Assembly (NCBI RefSeq): GCF_004664715.2
Contig: NC_051071.1
Location: 33,630,030-33,694,029, forward strand
Length of the DNA stretch: 64,000 nt
From: Peromyscus leucopus
Taxonomy: Eukaryota; Chordata; Mammalia; Rodentia; Cricetidae
Direction of reading: 5' to 3'
The position numbers and the translations under genes are program-made. This document shows, piece after piece, positions 32,270-42,961 of this stretch; position 1 is the first letter of the stretch; each line of letters begins with the position of its first letter. The notes under the pieces are model-generated. The model was not told where the DNA came from, did no database searches, and worked only from the letters and a program-made list of their open reading frames with translations.

Positions 32270-32728
32270 TAGACGAAATTCTAAACGGTCTTATTAAATA
32301 AGAAACACAGAGCCAAATACAGAGTTAAAGCCTAAGAGATCAGAGCAAGAGCCACAACTACCTTAGCTTACCACCTTGCTGTCATCGCTTCCCCCAGAGA
32401 GAGACCTTCTTCCTGTGTGACTATCTTTTTATTGCCTTTCTGTTCTGCCTTCTCATTGGCTCTAAACCCAACCACATGATTTCCTCATCACTGCCTGTCT
32501 ATACAGACCTCCAGGTCTCTATGGTTGGTACTGGGATTCAAAGTTCAGGTCACCTTGCTTGGCTATGTCCTTGAGCACACAGAGACTCTGCCTGCCATGT
32601 GATCGAATTAAGGGCATGTGCTACCACTGCCGGACTTCTGCTTAATGGCTATGACCTCTGGTATCCAGGCATCTTTATTAACATACAAATAAAATAACAT
32701 TTCAACACAAATAAAATATCATCATACA
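32270..32728 (-). mobile_element. Cricetid interspersed repeat (LTR-like), family unnamed
   Basis: From 'gacgaaattctaaacggtct' through 'ccttctcattggctctaaac' and 'gacctccaggtctctatggt' to 'tttattaacatacaaataaa'. I recognise this as an abundant cricetid-type repeat that includes a B1-like piece near 32590-32630. Name and true orientation are not known to me. Confidence 0.5.
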
Positions 32729-33679
32729 CATGTATAAGACCCTTCCTTGGTCCAGCAGACTTAAGGATATCTCTAGTTTCTCACAAGAGGCTATGATTGT
32801 CATGTGGGATCACAAAAGAGCAATACAAAAATGGTGATTTGGCATCCTAGGTACTTTGAAAGAAAAGACATTCCAAGTCCTCAGATGCAACCTCAGCATC
32901 AGGATCTCCCTAACCAACCCCTGCCCTCCTGGCCTGTCATCATTCTCCTTGCAAAGCAGTTGTAGAAACCAGACCCTTCCCCAAGGCAGAATGTGGAAAC
33001 TCAGAACCCTCTTCCCATAAAAAACCAGCCATGCAAACATCACCACCAGTGTGACCTTTGCCCATCTATCTCAGAGCTGCTCCTGAAGAAACTTTCTCAT
33101 CTGCCCTTGTTAGTAGGTCATGAGACCCTTGCTCCAGAGGATTTGAGCCCCAAGCCTGAGGGGACAAATACTGCACCTCAGAGGTCAGAGGTCTCTGGAC
33201 AAGGAGACCTTGCTTCATTCTCAGTCTCTTCCTCTTAGGTCACACCCTTTCTGTCAAATCATACCTCTGCATAGCTAACACTGCTTTATTGAACGTTAAG
33301 TACAGACAGGCTTTCCCTTGTGTGTTTCAGCTTGAATTCTGAAAATCGCCACTTATATTTATTAAGTCATTTACCTTTTTAGCCTGCTCCTCATCATTGC
33401 AGTGTTGCCTGTGACCCTTATGATGAGCAGGTAAAGACCCACTCTCACTTCTCCAGTGTCAATATTAGACCATTCTATTTCTACCTAATCTCCTGTGTTG
33501 GTTCACTTCCCACAGGGAAAGATGGATCTTGATCAACCAATTCTTTTGTTGTCATTAGACCAAAGAATCCTGAAGTCAGCAACATAGCCATGTATTGCTT
33601 TATTTAGACACTGGGCCTGCCAGAAAACCATGATTTCTACCAAGTCAAGAATCTAACATCCAGAAGGTACAAACCTTGA

Positions 33680-33683
<4 letters not shown>
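32729..33683. other. Unassigned stretch, no gene seen
   Basis: An 81-codon (+) frame at 32993-33238 is followed at 33290-33440 by a T-rich section with a weak MIR-like feel. No coding signal. Confidence 0.4.

Positions 33684-33739
<56 letters not shown>
33684..33739 (+). repeat. (AC)28 microsatellite
   Basis: Uninterrupted dinucleotide run, among the longest CA arrays of the window. Confidence 0.98.
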
Positions 33740-33741
<2 letters not shown>

Positions 33742-35216
33742 CTGCTGGGCATGCTGGCTTCACATCACAAATGTTTCCTGAACAGCAGGAATTTTAATTA
33801 AATACGAAAAATCTAATTTGGCCTAAATTGGCTTGCAACAAAAGGTGTTAAGAGGAACAGAAATTGTTCAGCAACATGAGTATTTTGGGAAGTGGTGGAC
33901 TAAATTCATTGACAACTGCAGTGAAAAGTGGTGCTGAAAATACGAGGTATGGAATATGTTAGAAAGCTTGAAGATACTCAACTGTGCATTTTGATAGCAG
34001 ACAATAATAACTTATTATAAACATCTACTCGTGGAACTAATTTCACCTGAAGCTAACACCAAGGAGCAGAGGTTGCTCCCTGATAATCTTTCAAAGGAAA
34101 GATAGACATAAACCTATGCTTTGTTTAGAATGAATGTCAAGGCTTGGACAGAAAATGGTGTATATTGTGTGTCTTCTTTATTCCAAGCTATGGGGTCTGA
34201 ACTGAGGAAAAGATCTTTGCTAGCAGGAAAGAAAGAATGACTAACTACTAGATAGGTCTAGCAAAAGCAGAATGTGAAAAAATTTGAGAACCAATAGCAG
34301 AACTGATGAAGTTATAAGCCACACAACAGAGACCGAGCAAGAGAGAAAGTGATACTCCAGAAACGAAGTACTATACCACAGCAGAGAGGCGGCAAGGAAG
34401 GACAGCAGCTGTAACATAGCTAATACTTACAAGTATATAAAAATAACAATGAAGACCTGGGCTAACTGTGAGAAGAAATTTAGATCATCGCGGGGCACCA
34501 TAATTTACAGTATTTCAGTTTTCCTGGTATAAGATGAATGGAGAGAAGTAAATAGAAAGATCACACAAAGAGACATGCCCGTGGAGGTTTGGCTGTTGAG
34601 TGGTTTATCTGCACATATGCTGCCCATGATGACGGAAGGAACTGAAGTAAAGAGGAAAACACTTGTACAATGGCCAGTGCCTTCTGTGTATACAGGGGAA
34701 AGGTCTGAAGTTAAGAAATAAAGACAATGAGGAGTAGTAAAGAGGGGTGTGGGTGGGTATCATTACCCTCAGAGGAAGAGGCCTTTTACACTCATGATTA
34801 TAAAAGAGTCATGATCTAGAAGCAGACAAAAAAATCTATGTGTGGGTCCCCCTAAATCTTGAAATATGGGAGAAACTCAGCCTTCAGTGAAAGAGGAAGC
34901 AAGCAAGCATCCTTGCAGGTCCAGTTGGTCCAGTTGCTGTTGAGGAGAGATGGTGCTCCCCACTGTGCTCTGTGTGGTGCTAGCTCCCTTGAGTATTAGA
35001 GGTGAACACCAAATAACAATTTTCATAATTGTATAAGCCCAAGATACACTGAGCCCCCATTGCCTTTTCCATGAATGCTATGCTACAAACTGAAATATTA
35101 GGAAAATACTGTGTGGTACACACATTCTACCCTAAATTTTTCATACATGTTTGATCACTGAACCATTGTCCTTGTAGTGATATCTAGTAACACCTTGCTA
35201 GACAGGCATCCTATAT
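33740..35216. other. Unassigned stretch of 1.5 kb, no gene seen
   Basis: A-rich, mixed sequence with no long frame and no repeat I can name; it may be single-copy. A short direct repeat 'ggtccagtt' occurs at about 34919-34936. Confidence 0.4.
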
Positions 35217-35611
35217 GTCATGGTTAATTTTTGTCAACTTAACATAAAGTTGAGTCACCTGGGAAGAGGGGACATCAGTGGAGGAATGTCTCTATCAGAG
35301 TCACCTGTGGATATGTCTATAGGGCATCTTCTTGATTAACGTTTAATGCAGGATGCTGCCACTCTGGGGGCAGGAGCTTTGGGTCTGTATAAAAAGACAG
35401 GCTGAGCAAGCCACAGAAATCAAGTCAATAAAGACCATTCCTCCATAGTTTCTGCTTCAATTCCTGCCTCCAAGCTCCTGCATTGAGCTCCTGCCCTGGC
35501 TTCTCTTGATGATAGGCTTTTTCTTGGAAGTGTAAGATCAAATAAATTCTTTTTCCCAAAATTGCTCTCATTCAGTGTTTTATCACAGCAACAGAGAAAC
35601 AAATTAAGGCA
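35217..35611 (+). mobile_element. MaLR-type LTR with TATA box and AATAAA, sense
   Basis: From 'tgtcatggttaatttttgtc' with 'aacttaacataaagttgagt' to 'tgttttatcacagcaacaga' and 'aattaaggca'. A TATAAAA lies at 35388-35394 and an AATAAA at 35541-35546, so the LTR promoter and polyadenylation signal are both intact in sequence. No internal region is attached. Well preserved; subfamily not named. Confidence 0.75.
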
Positions 35612-35699
35612 CTAAAGCATGTGGGAAATATTGAGATAAAGTAAGAAGGAAAAAGGCCTTGGTGGAAAGGTACAAAGGTTGAAGGCAGGAAGGTCTGTA

Positions 35700-35910
35700 T
35701 GGAATACAAGTCAGCTTGGCTGGTTTTGAATTCAGCTCTGACACTTCAGGGCTCTATAACCATGGGTAAGCTATTTCTCCTGGCTGTGCCTCAATTATTT
35801 CTCTATGGAAGAAAGAAGAGGATGCAGGCCAGGAGACAGATGTGTGACAGGGCAATGATAGAATTTAGATTCATGAACCCACAAAAGCTTAGAAAAATGA
35901 CTAGCATGTG
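35700..35910 (+). repeat. MIR SINE remnant
   Basis: 'gaattcagctctgacacttc', 'ataaccatgggtaagctatt' and 'ctggctgtgcctcaattatt' follow the MIR core in sense order. Confidence 0.65.
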
Positions 35911-36484
35911 GCATGTGTCCCTCCAGAGAAGAGATACTATTGTGGAGTCTATCTGCAGTAGCAGAGTTATTCTGAATGACAAACTGTCTTCTGAGCAGTA
36001 AGAGCTGCCAGGGCGGAGCAACTGTGGTTGCACAGGGAGAACGCAGGAGGCCCAGATCTCAGGTGGACTTGAACTGTATAGGAACCTAGATCCCAAGTGC
36101 AAGGCTGCAGAAACGTAATTAAAAATCCTACCTGCCTGCATAGCCTAGGGGCTCCCAGTGTAACCATTTCATACATGGGCTGCAGAAAACAAGAGATCAG
36201 TGTGCTGATCATGGAAACTTCCTCCCACACATGAAGCTTTTGGGCACTCCCTTGGTCCATTAGTACAGAAAGATCGTTAGTGGTCTTTCATCCAAATGTA
36301 AGCATAGGTAGCTCTCCACACCCTCCCCTCTGCCTCTTTCTCTTTGCACATCTGAGAGATGGTCTATCCCTACTAGTTGTGTGGATGGCCTTCTCCTTCA
36401 GAGTAGTAAAAGGCAAAGTTGTGTGTGTGCACATTTTTGTATATGAATATGGACACATATGCCATAGCATTCATGTGAAGGACC
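35911..36484. other. Unassigned stretch, no gene seen
   Basis: Overlapping reverse frames of 97 and 112 codons (35803-36260) show no recognisable domain; one overlaps the MIR. Confidence 0.35.
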
Positions 36485-36715
36485 TGGCTTTCCACCTTGT
36501 TTGAGAGAGGGTCTCTTTGTTGTTTTTCTGCTGTGTATGACAGACTAGCTTGCCACGAGTGTCTGGACCATCGCCTGCCTCTACTTCCCATCTCCCTGGA
36601 GAAGTGGGAAGATTACATCTGCATCTATCTTTTACATGGGATTTGTGGACTTGAACTCAGGTCCTCATGTTTGTATAGCAAGTGGTTTTACCCACTGAGC
36701 CATCTCAACATCCCT
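36485..36715 (-). mobile_element. B3/B4-type SINE, antisense
   Basis: 'tgtttgagagagggtctctt', 'tggacttgaactcaggtcct' and 'acccactgagccatctcaac' mark the B1-like part and the antisense tRNA-like head. Diverged. Confidence 0.7.
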
Positions 36716-39143
36716 TAAGTCCACTTTGTAACAAGGAAAGTGAGTGATAAATACAGAGGTCTTTCTAATCGATGTCTCTTCATGTTTAATGACCATTTTC
36801 TTTCCTGCTCACTTATTATCTTTCCCCAAGGTTTCACTGTCCTCACTTTAGCAAACAGTTTTAAGTAAGAACATTGTACTGTGTCCATTTCTCAAATCCA
36901 ATAAGACAGAGTATGCTTTCCATACCCTCTGAAAGAGAAAGAAGACAAACAGAGAAGACTGCTTTGGGCCACTATAAAGGTGCTCTGACCAGTTACAGAC
37001 ATGGCCCTGGAGAAGTTGGGCTATTCATGTATTTATTATTCAAGATTCAACTGGAGAAAACACGGTGAAGTGATGTCTAGGGAAAAATTTAAAAAAAAAA
37101 ATGTTTCTTTGATGAGTGTCTTAACGCATGTAGAACTCTATCAGAATCTTCCACCTTCATGTTGGTTGCATATAACAGCCCTACTTCCATGCGCCAGCCT
37201 GTGTTGATGAGTTAATAGCTGACTTCAGTATGTTTCAGGACATCTGAAATGGAATCATCTATGCTTTAGGAAATAGTCATGAGAATATGTACCGTGTAAA
37301 CAGAACTGATCATAATGAAGGTGCGTGTTCACTTGGTGATCTGGTGTTTAACACTTGTCAGGATGGACTAGTGAAGCACTAGTTACCTTTTATTTGGTAT
37401 TGATGGAGTGGACCATCAGTCCTGGGCTTACCAACCTTTGTACTTGGTTTTATTCTTAGAATAGGGAAGAAACACAATGAGGAGAGAAGGAAGACATAGA
37501 AGAGGAGTTTAAGAGAATTTAAGAGAAGAGAAAGAAGGTGCACAGGTCTATAGGAGAGAAAAAAAAAGTGTTTCATCAGCTAAGCAAGATCCATGCCTGA
37601 CAGCCACACACTGAAACAGATTAGTAAGACAAAAACATAGTAAATTTACTTAATATTATGTTTACATAACTGAGGAGTTTTCAGGAATGAAGATCAAAGA
37701 CTCAGGGCGATCTACTTGATATAGACAGTGCTGCAGAAGGCAGACTGGTTAACAAAAGACACAATCCAATGGAAGTAAACCTGGGTGAACTCAGCAAGAC
37801 TCTGGTACCTATTTCCACCCACAGTCCCTCAGAAAAGGGGGAGCAAAGCCCTTGAGACTAAAGAAGCTAAAGAAACCTGTGAAACTTGCAGGACTTGGAA
37901 GACCCTGAAAGCTAGCAGACTCAGAGCTTCTGCAAGCAGAAAATGACTACCAGAGAGGAGGAGATGTCAAGGAGGCTGCAAGTTGGGCAGAGGGCTGCAG
38001 AGCTGCATGGCTGCGGATTTCGTGAGCTGTCACCTATGATGGGTGGAACTTTTAGTGACATAGCTATCTCTAAATCACCCAGTGTCCTATAAGTAAATAA
38101 ACCCATCGGTTGGCTAAACTGAACATCAATGGAACTGTTTCTCTGCTCTGTTCAGTGCCCTCTCTAGAGAGAAAGCACAGTTGTTCATGTCACCCCAAAA
38201 GAAGTATGACAGCAGCTTGTTTGCTCAGATTCTCCTCCGGGGTCTCCAGTTGGGGGGCAGGACACCTGTCATATGAGGGTGATCAGGAGAGAATAAGAGA
38301 AGGTCAGAGTGTAAACTTTCTTGCACTCGCTGGGGGTACTGAGGAGCGGCATTTGAGGACATCGTCTTTGGAGCCCTAGTAAGAATAAGACCCAGATTTT
38401 TGGACATGACTTCCCTAGTTAATTTCTCTTCTTGTTGTAATATATAGAGGCAAACTAGCAATATGGGACCTGCATGTGTTATTTTTTTCTCAGAGGGCCC
38501 TCTAAGAGGTGTCTTTCACTTTTGAGAACAAAAGCTACAAAGTAGCAAAGACTTCATTTGCTTTAACAGCTAATGCAACATTTCTAACAACCCTCTTTGT
38601 ATTCTCCTCACCACTCACTGGTTTGCAAGGAAGTCTCTGTCTTAATAAATGCTCTATTGATGGACCTGGGCCAGAAGGACATGACCAAGATTTTTATCTA
38701 CAGAGGCTTTCAGGGAAACTGAATGCCAGTTTGTTCCCCTCGTAGGCTCCAGTCCTTCCGTGGATACACAAGCAAGGGGCTGAATGTGAGGCTTTCTGGG
38801 CTCCATTTCCCATCTCACCCAGAGCCACGCAGCTCAGATCGGTAATATCAACTGGGGTTCTGTAATATTATATTGCCAAAGGCTCCCATTGCTAAAATCA
38901 AAGTTTGGAACCCATAACACTGCACTGGGCTGAAAAGATAAGAAAATGCTCCTCTCCCTAAAGTCACTGTCAAGGGAAAGCAGTTGGCATCACCCTCACT
39001 GGAATTAGAACATATTTGTTTCTGTACTTTGGGGGTTTTCAGATGTAGTCTAGTTACCAAGGAGCTCGCAGCTCAGTTGATAATGGGCATGTCTCTAAAA
39101 TATTAATCCAGGCAATAAAAACTAGTCAATTCTTCAAGGGCAA
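36716..39143. other. Unassigned stretch of 2.4 kb, no gene seen
   Basis: No frame above 89 codons and no repeat named with confidence. Together with 17071-18961 and 57161-60029 it is one of the larger blocks that may be single-copy. Confidence 0.4.
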
Positions 39144-39541
39144 TGTTTGAATACTTGGTCATTAGGGAATGGTGCTACTTGATAGGGATTAGGAGGTGTG
39201 GCCTTGTGGGAGGAGGTGTGTCACTGGGGGTGGGGCTTCGAGTTTCAGATGCTCAGCCAGGCTCAGTCTCTCTCTCTCTCCCTCTCTCTCCCTCCCTCCC
39301 TCCCTCCCTCTCTCTCCCTCCCTTCCACCCTCCCTCCCCACCCTCCTGCCTGAAGATCCAGCTGTAGAAATCTCAGCTACCTCTCCAACACTATGTCTGC
39401 CAGCATGCCACCATGATTTCTGCCATGATGATAATGGGCTAAACCTCTGAACTTTAAACCAGCCCCAATTAAATGCTTTCTTTTATAAGAGTTGCCTTGG
39501 TCATGGTGTCTCTTCACAACACTAGAACACCAACTAAGACA
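39144..39541 (+). mobile_element. ORR1 MaLR solo LTR with internal CT expansion
   Basis: From 'tgtttgaatacttggtcatt' through 'aggaggtgtggccttgtggg', 'ctgccatgatgataatgggc' and 'agccccaattaaatgctttc' to 'caactaagaca'. ATTAAA at 39468-39473 is the LTR polyadenylation signal variant. A CT-rich array replaces ordinary LTR sequence in the middle. Confidence 0.85.
39267..39346 (+). repeat. CT-rich simple repeat inside ORR1
   Basis: Irregular CTCT, CCCT and TCCC units, pyrimidine-only over most of its length, lying between the 'ggctcagtc' and 'ctgcctgaagatccag' parts of the LTR. Confidence 0.9.
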
Positions 39542-39609
39542 TCAACAAAGAGTTTATTAGAAAAGGAGGCATTTCTAGAAGTTATAATTTAAAGATAGGT
39601 TCCTCAGAA

Positions 39610-39924
39610 TTTATTTTGTGTATGGAATTGCATATGTGTGCTATGTAGATACACTTATATATGGTTACACATTTGGAAGGAGGCCATAGGATGACTGTGG
39701 ATGTCCTTTCAAAAATCCACCTTTAATTTGAAATAGGGTTCTCAAAAATGCCAAGTGGGGCAGTTTGGCTAGAAGTCATAGAAGTCCACCTGTCTCTATT
39801 TCCCAGTGCTTGAATTAAAAGTCCATGTGACTACACCCAGATTTTCACATGGGTTCTGGGGATTGAACTTAGTTCCTCATGCTTTCAAGGCAAGAACTTT
39901 TCCAACTAAACAACCTCCACAGTC
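39610..39924 (-). mobile_element. B4 SINE, antisense, diverged
   Basis: 'ggaaggaggccataggatga' and 'ctgtggatgtcctttcaaaa' match the antisense 3' part, and 'tgggttctggggattgaact' with 'tcctcatgctttcaaggcaa' the tRNA-like head. Confidence 0.65.
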
Positions 39925-40004
39925 TGCTTACCAGTATTTCAAAAAATGGTTTATGTACTGTGAGAGAAATAATGAAGACCAAGTGAAAATTACAATTCAT
40001 ATGG

Positions 40005-40181
40005 AGCCGGGCGGTGGTGGTGCACACCTTTAATCCCAGCACTGGGGAGGCAGAGCCAGGCGGATCTCTGTGAGTTCGAGGCCAGCCTGGGCTACCAAGT
40101 GAGTTCCAGGAAAGGTGCAAAGCTACACAGAGAAACCCTGTCTCGAAAAAACAAAACAAAAACAAACAAACAAACAAAAAA
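40005..40181 (+). mobile_element. B1 SINE with imperfect 13-bp TSD
   Basis: Full-length B1 'agccgggcggtggtggtgca' with B box 'gttcgaggc' at 40074-40082 and a CAAA-patterned tail. Flanks are 'acaattcatatgg' (39992-40004) and 'acaattcatgtgg' (40182-40194), differing at one base. Confidence 0.95.
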
Positions 40182-40292
40182 ACAATTCATGTGGAAAATG
40201 AAGCAAGAAATATGGTTCAATAATGCCCACCTTCATTGTGCTATGCATTTTTACAAATGACTTTAACTTCATTCTTCAACACAGTTAACAAT

Positions 40293-40419
40293 CTGAGCGC
40301 GGTGGTACACATCTGTAATATAAACACTTCAAAGACGAGGGTGAGAGGACTACAAGTTCAAAGTCAGCCTGGGCTACAAAGCTATACTGTGTCTTAAAAG
40401 AAAAAGAAAAATTAAAAAG
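40293..40419 (+). mobile_element. Old B1/PB1-type monomer
   Basis: 'ctgagcgcggtggtacacat', 'gttcaaagtcagcctgggct' and 'ctgtgtcttaaaagaaaaag' form a diverged 7SL-derived monomer lacking the young B1 3' variant. Confidence 0.7.
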
Positions 40420-40749
40420 CAAACATGTTTAGGGAATAAAGTAGGTAGGTCATTCCCATGCCTCCCCGTACGGGGATTCTCACAGATTTTCAGTACCCTT
40501 CACTGATAACTGCCTCCACCCTTCTTCCCTAGGGGAATGAGCTGATATAATTTTTGGTCACATGTTCTTGGGCTTAAATGATTTTATATCCTAGTCTATT
40601 GACCCCAGAGACACCGCTATAATGATCTCTCTAAGAACCGGAACTAGACTTTGGGTATCTCAGCACGTGTGTTCAGATTTAAATACACCATCTTTCTGCT
40701 TAACTAATCTTACACTTATTTCTGTCTGTGGTCATGATCCTAACTCAGG

Positions 40750-40816
40750 TGCTGGGAATCCAACTCAGGTCCTCTACAAGAGCAGCCCAGCCCTGTTATC
40801 TAACCAATCTCTTAAA
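40750..40816 (-). mobile_element. B2/B3-type SINE head fragment, antisense
   Basis: 'ggtgctgggaatccaactca' and 'ggtcctctacaagagcagcc' are the antisense tRNA-proximal part. No tail is visible on the left. Confidence 0.6.
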
Positions 40817-40844
40817 GTTGAATATTTAAATGATTTCCAATGTT

Positions 40845-41400
40845 TTTAAGCTAATACAGTTCTTTTCTTTAAAGTGAAATTATAAAGGAGAAAGTTATAG
40901 ATTAAAAGACACTCAAAAGTCCCCATTTTCTGAATGCTGCAGCGTCAACTTGCCCCATAAAAAGGGTGTTGATAGTTTTGTCCATGACATAAGTAATGGA
41001 TGGCTTCTCCAGTTGATACAGATATTCTAGCTACCTACCAGTCTATTTGATGCCAAATTGAAGGTGAAAGGATGTGTCATTATTTCTAATTATACTTTTG
41101 TAAGCCATGTTTTTCATATTTTGTGTTATTTAAATGATCTCTTCTGTGAATGACCTTTGCTATATTTTCCTACTGATTTTTGAAGACCCCTCAATTTGTG
41201 AATTATATAATTATGGATATATGTGAAACAATGACACATTCTTCAAGAGCTAAGCTTTATGACATGCACTGCACATAAATTTTCAACCAACAATTTGATC
41301 ACAAACTGTCCATTGTTATAAATATTTCTGATGTATAAATATGATTATTTAGGTAACTAAATCTATTAATATTCTTTTGTTGGATCTAACATCATATTTA
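40845..41400 (-). mobile_element. Ancient L1M fragment, antisense
   Basis: 'ctgtgaatgacctttgctat' with 'attttcctactgatttttga' is the antisense L1M ORF2-end string, preceded by diverged 3'UTR. Strongly decayed and AT-rich. Confidence 0.5.
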
Positions 41401-41403
41401 TGA

Positions 41404-41840
41404 TGTCTAATCTTGATTGTCAGCTTGATAGAATCTAAACCAATCAAGAGACATACCTCTGGCAGGTCATAGGACATTTCTATGAAGCATTGCCTGAGAG
41501 GACACATCTTCTGGCATGGGGTCCAGATACAACGAAGTCTGAAGAAACAGCAACATTTCTTGCCTGCCTGCCCTCAGTTCTTATTGATGAGTGTGTCCTT
41601 CCTACTCTTGCTGCTGCTAATATCCTTAAGTGACATCCTATTCCAGTGTCTTTGGCCTTCCAAAGTAAGCTGAAGATCAATGACTCAGGAACTTCCAGAC
41701 CTTCAGCACCAGATTGGGACTGTTGAGAATTCTAGTTTGTAGACTGAGTACCTGTCAGGTTCTCAGCCTCTCCAACATGCAGATGGTGTCATTGATGGGC
41801 ATTGAAGAATTCTCTATTGTGTTAATCTGCTACATAAAGC
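41404..41840 (+). mobile_element. MaLR/ERVL-type LTR, sense
   Basis: 'tctaatcttgattgtcagct', 'aagcattgcctgagaggaca', 'cattgatgggcattgaagaa' and a terminal 'ctctattgtgttaatctgct' resemble a rodent LTR of the MT/ERVL group. Family not certain. Confidence 0.45.
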
Positions 41841-42225
41841 ACACACACATACAGACACATACACAATCAGTTCTGTTATTTTATTTATAAAACTCTGTTT
41901 TATATAGACTGTAGCACTAGGAACAGGGTCTTTCCTCTTAAGACACATTTTGTATTGTCCCTGTGCAGAACACAGGTATCTCTTTAATGGTACTAATCTC
42001 TTTAACAATTGCAGCTGCTTTTTCATCACACACTTACTCTATAACTTCCAACTCACTCATTTCCCAACAAAACTATTACTTTTCATACCTTCTTGCTCCA
42101 TTGTTGCTCTCTCACTGGAGACTAGATAAGAGCTGGGATCAGTAACCATGACACAGTCTGATATCATCCACTCTTGCGATTTCCTCCACCAAACATAGTA
42201 GTCCATTGTTTTTCAGTCAGCCTCA
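41841..42225. other. Unassigned stretch, no gene seen
   Basis: Short AC-rich piece at 41840-41867. Nothing else named. Confidence 0.35.
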
Positions 42226-42379
42226 CCAAACACAGGCAGGATGCAGCCATACTGTGTGCTAGACTTTAACATAAAACCAATAGCCCAAATCTTGAGAGCC
42301 ACTCCAAACACAGGCAGGATGCAGCCATACTGTGTGCTAGACTTTAACATAAAATCAATAGCCCAAATCTTGAGAGAGT
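42226..42379 (+). repeat. 78-bp tandem duplication
   Basis: The block starting 'ccaaacacaggcaggatgca' is at 42226-42303 and again from 42304 to about 42377. The two differ at one internal base ('aaaaccaa' against 'aaaatcaa') before diverging at the outer edge. No known repeat family is recognised, so this looks like a local, recent duplication. Confidence 0.95.
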
Positions 42380-42621
42380 CTCAATTCTTCTTTGAAACCT
42401 CATGAACCAGACTTAATTGTTCACATTTCCTACCACATCCAGGTCTTCTGAATGCCACAAGTATGACTTGTTAAACACTGACAAAAAGCATTTTGGGTAT
42501 ATTCCATACCCAAGTGCCAGACCATTCTATATTCCTCCCACAATACAGTTCCAAAGGCCTACAAACCATTTGGTTAGGTTTATCAAAGCCATGGCCCGAC
42601 ACCTTAAAAGCAATTCTCTGT

Positions 42622-42961
42622 ATTACTTTGATTATTGCTATGACCAAATACCTAACAAGATGCAATGTGGGAAAGAAAAAGTTTCTTTTGGCTTACAACA
42701 TAAGGAGGACTACACTCCATCATAGTCAGGAAAGCATGGTGACAAGGAACACAAAGTAGCTGGGAACTGAAGTCAGGAAGCAGGGTGCACAGGAAGTGGA
42801 GCTGGGCTATAAAGCCTCAAGGCCCACCCCTAGTGATTCACTTCCTCTAGCAAAACTCTACCTCCAAAAAAATCTCACAATTTTCCCAAACAGCACTGCC
42901 AGCAGGGGACCAAGTGTGCAAACATCCTAGGTTGTGGGGAAATTTCACATTCAACCCACAA
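42622..42961 (-). mobile_element. MaLR LTR (ORR1/MT-like), antisense
   Basis: 'ttgattattgctatgaccaa', 'gtttcttttggcttacaaca', 'tcaaggcccacccctagtga' and 'ttcacattcaacccacaac' follow the antisense order. No internal retroviral sequence. Confidence 0.65.
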
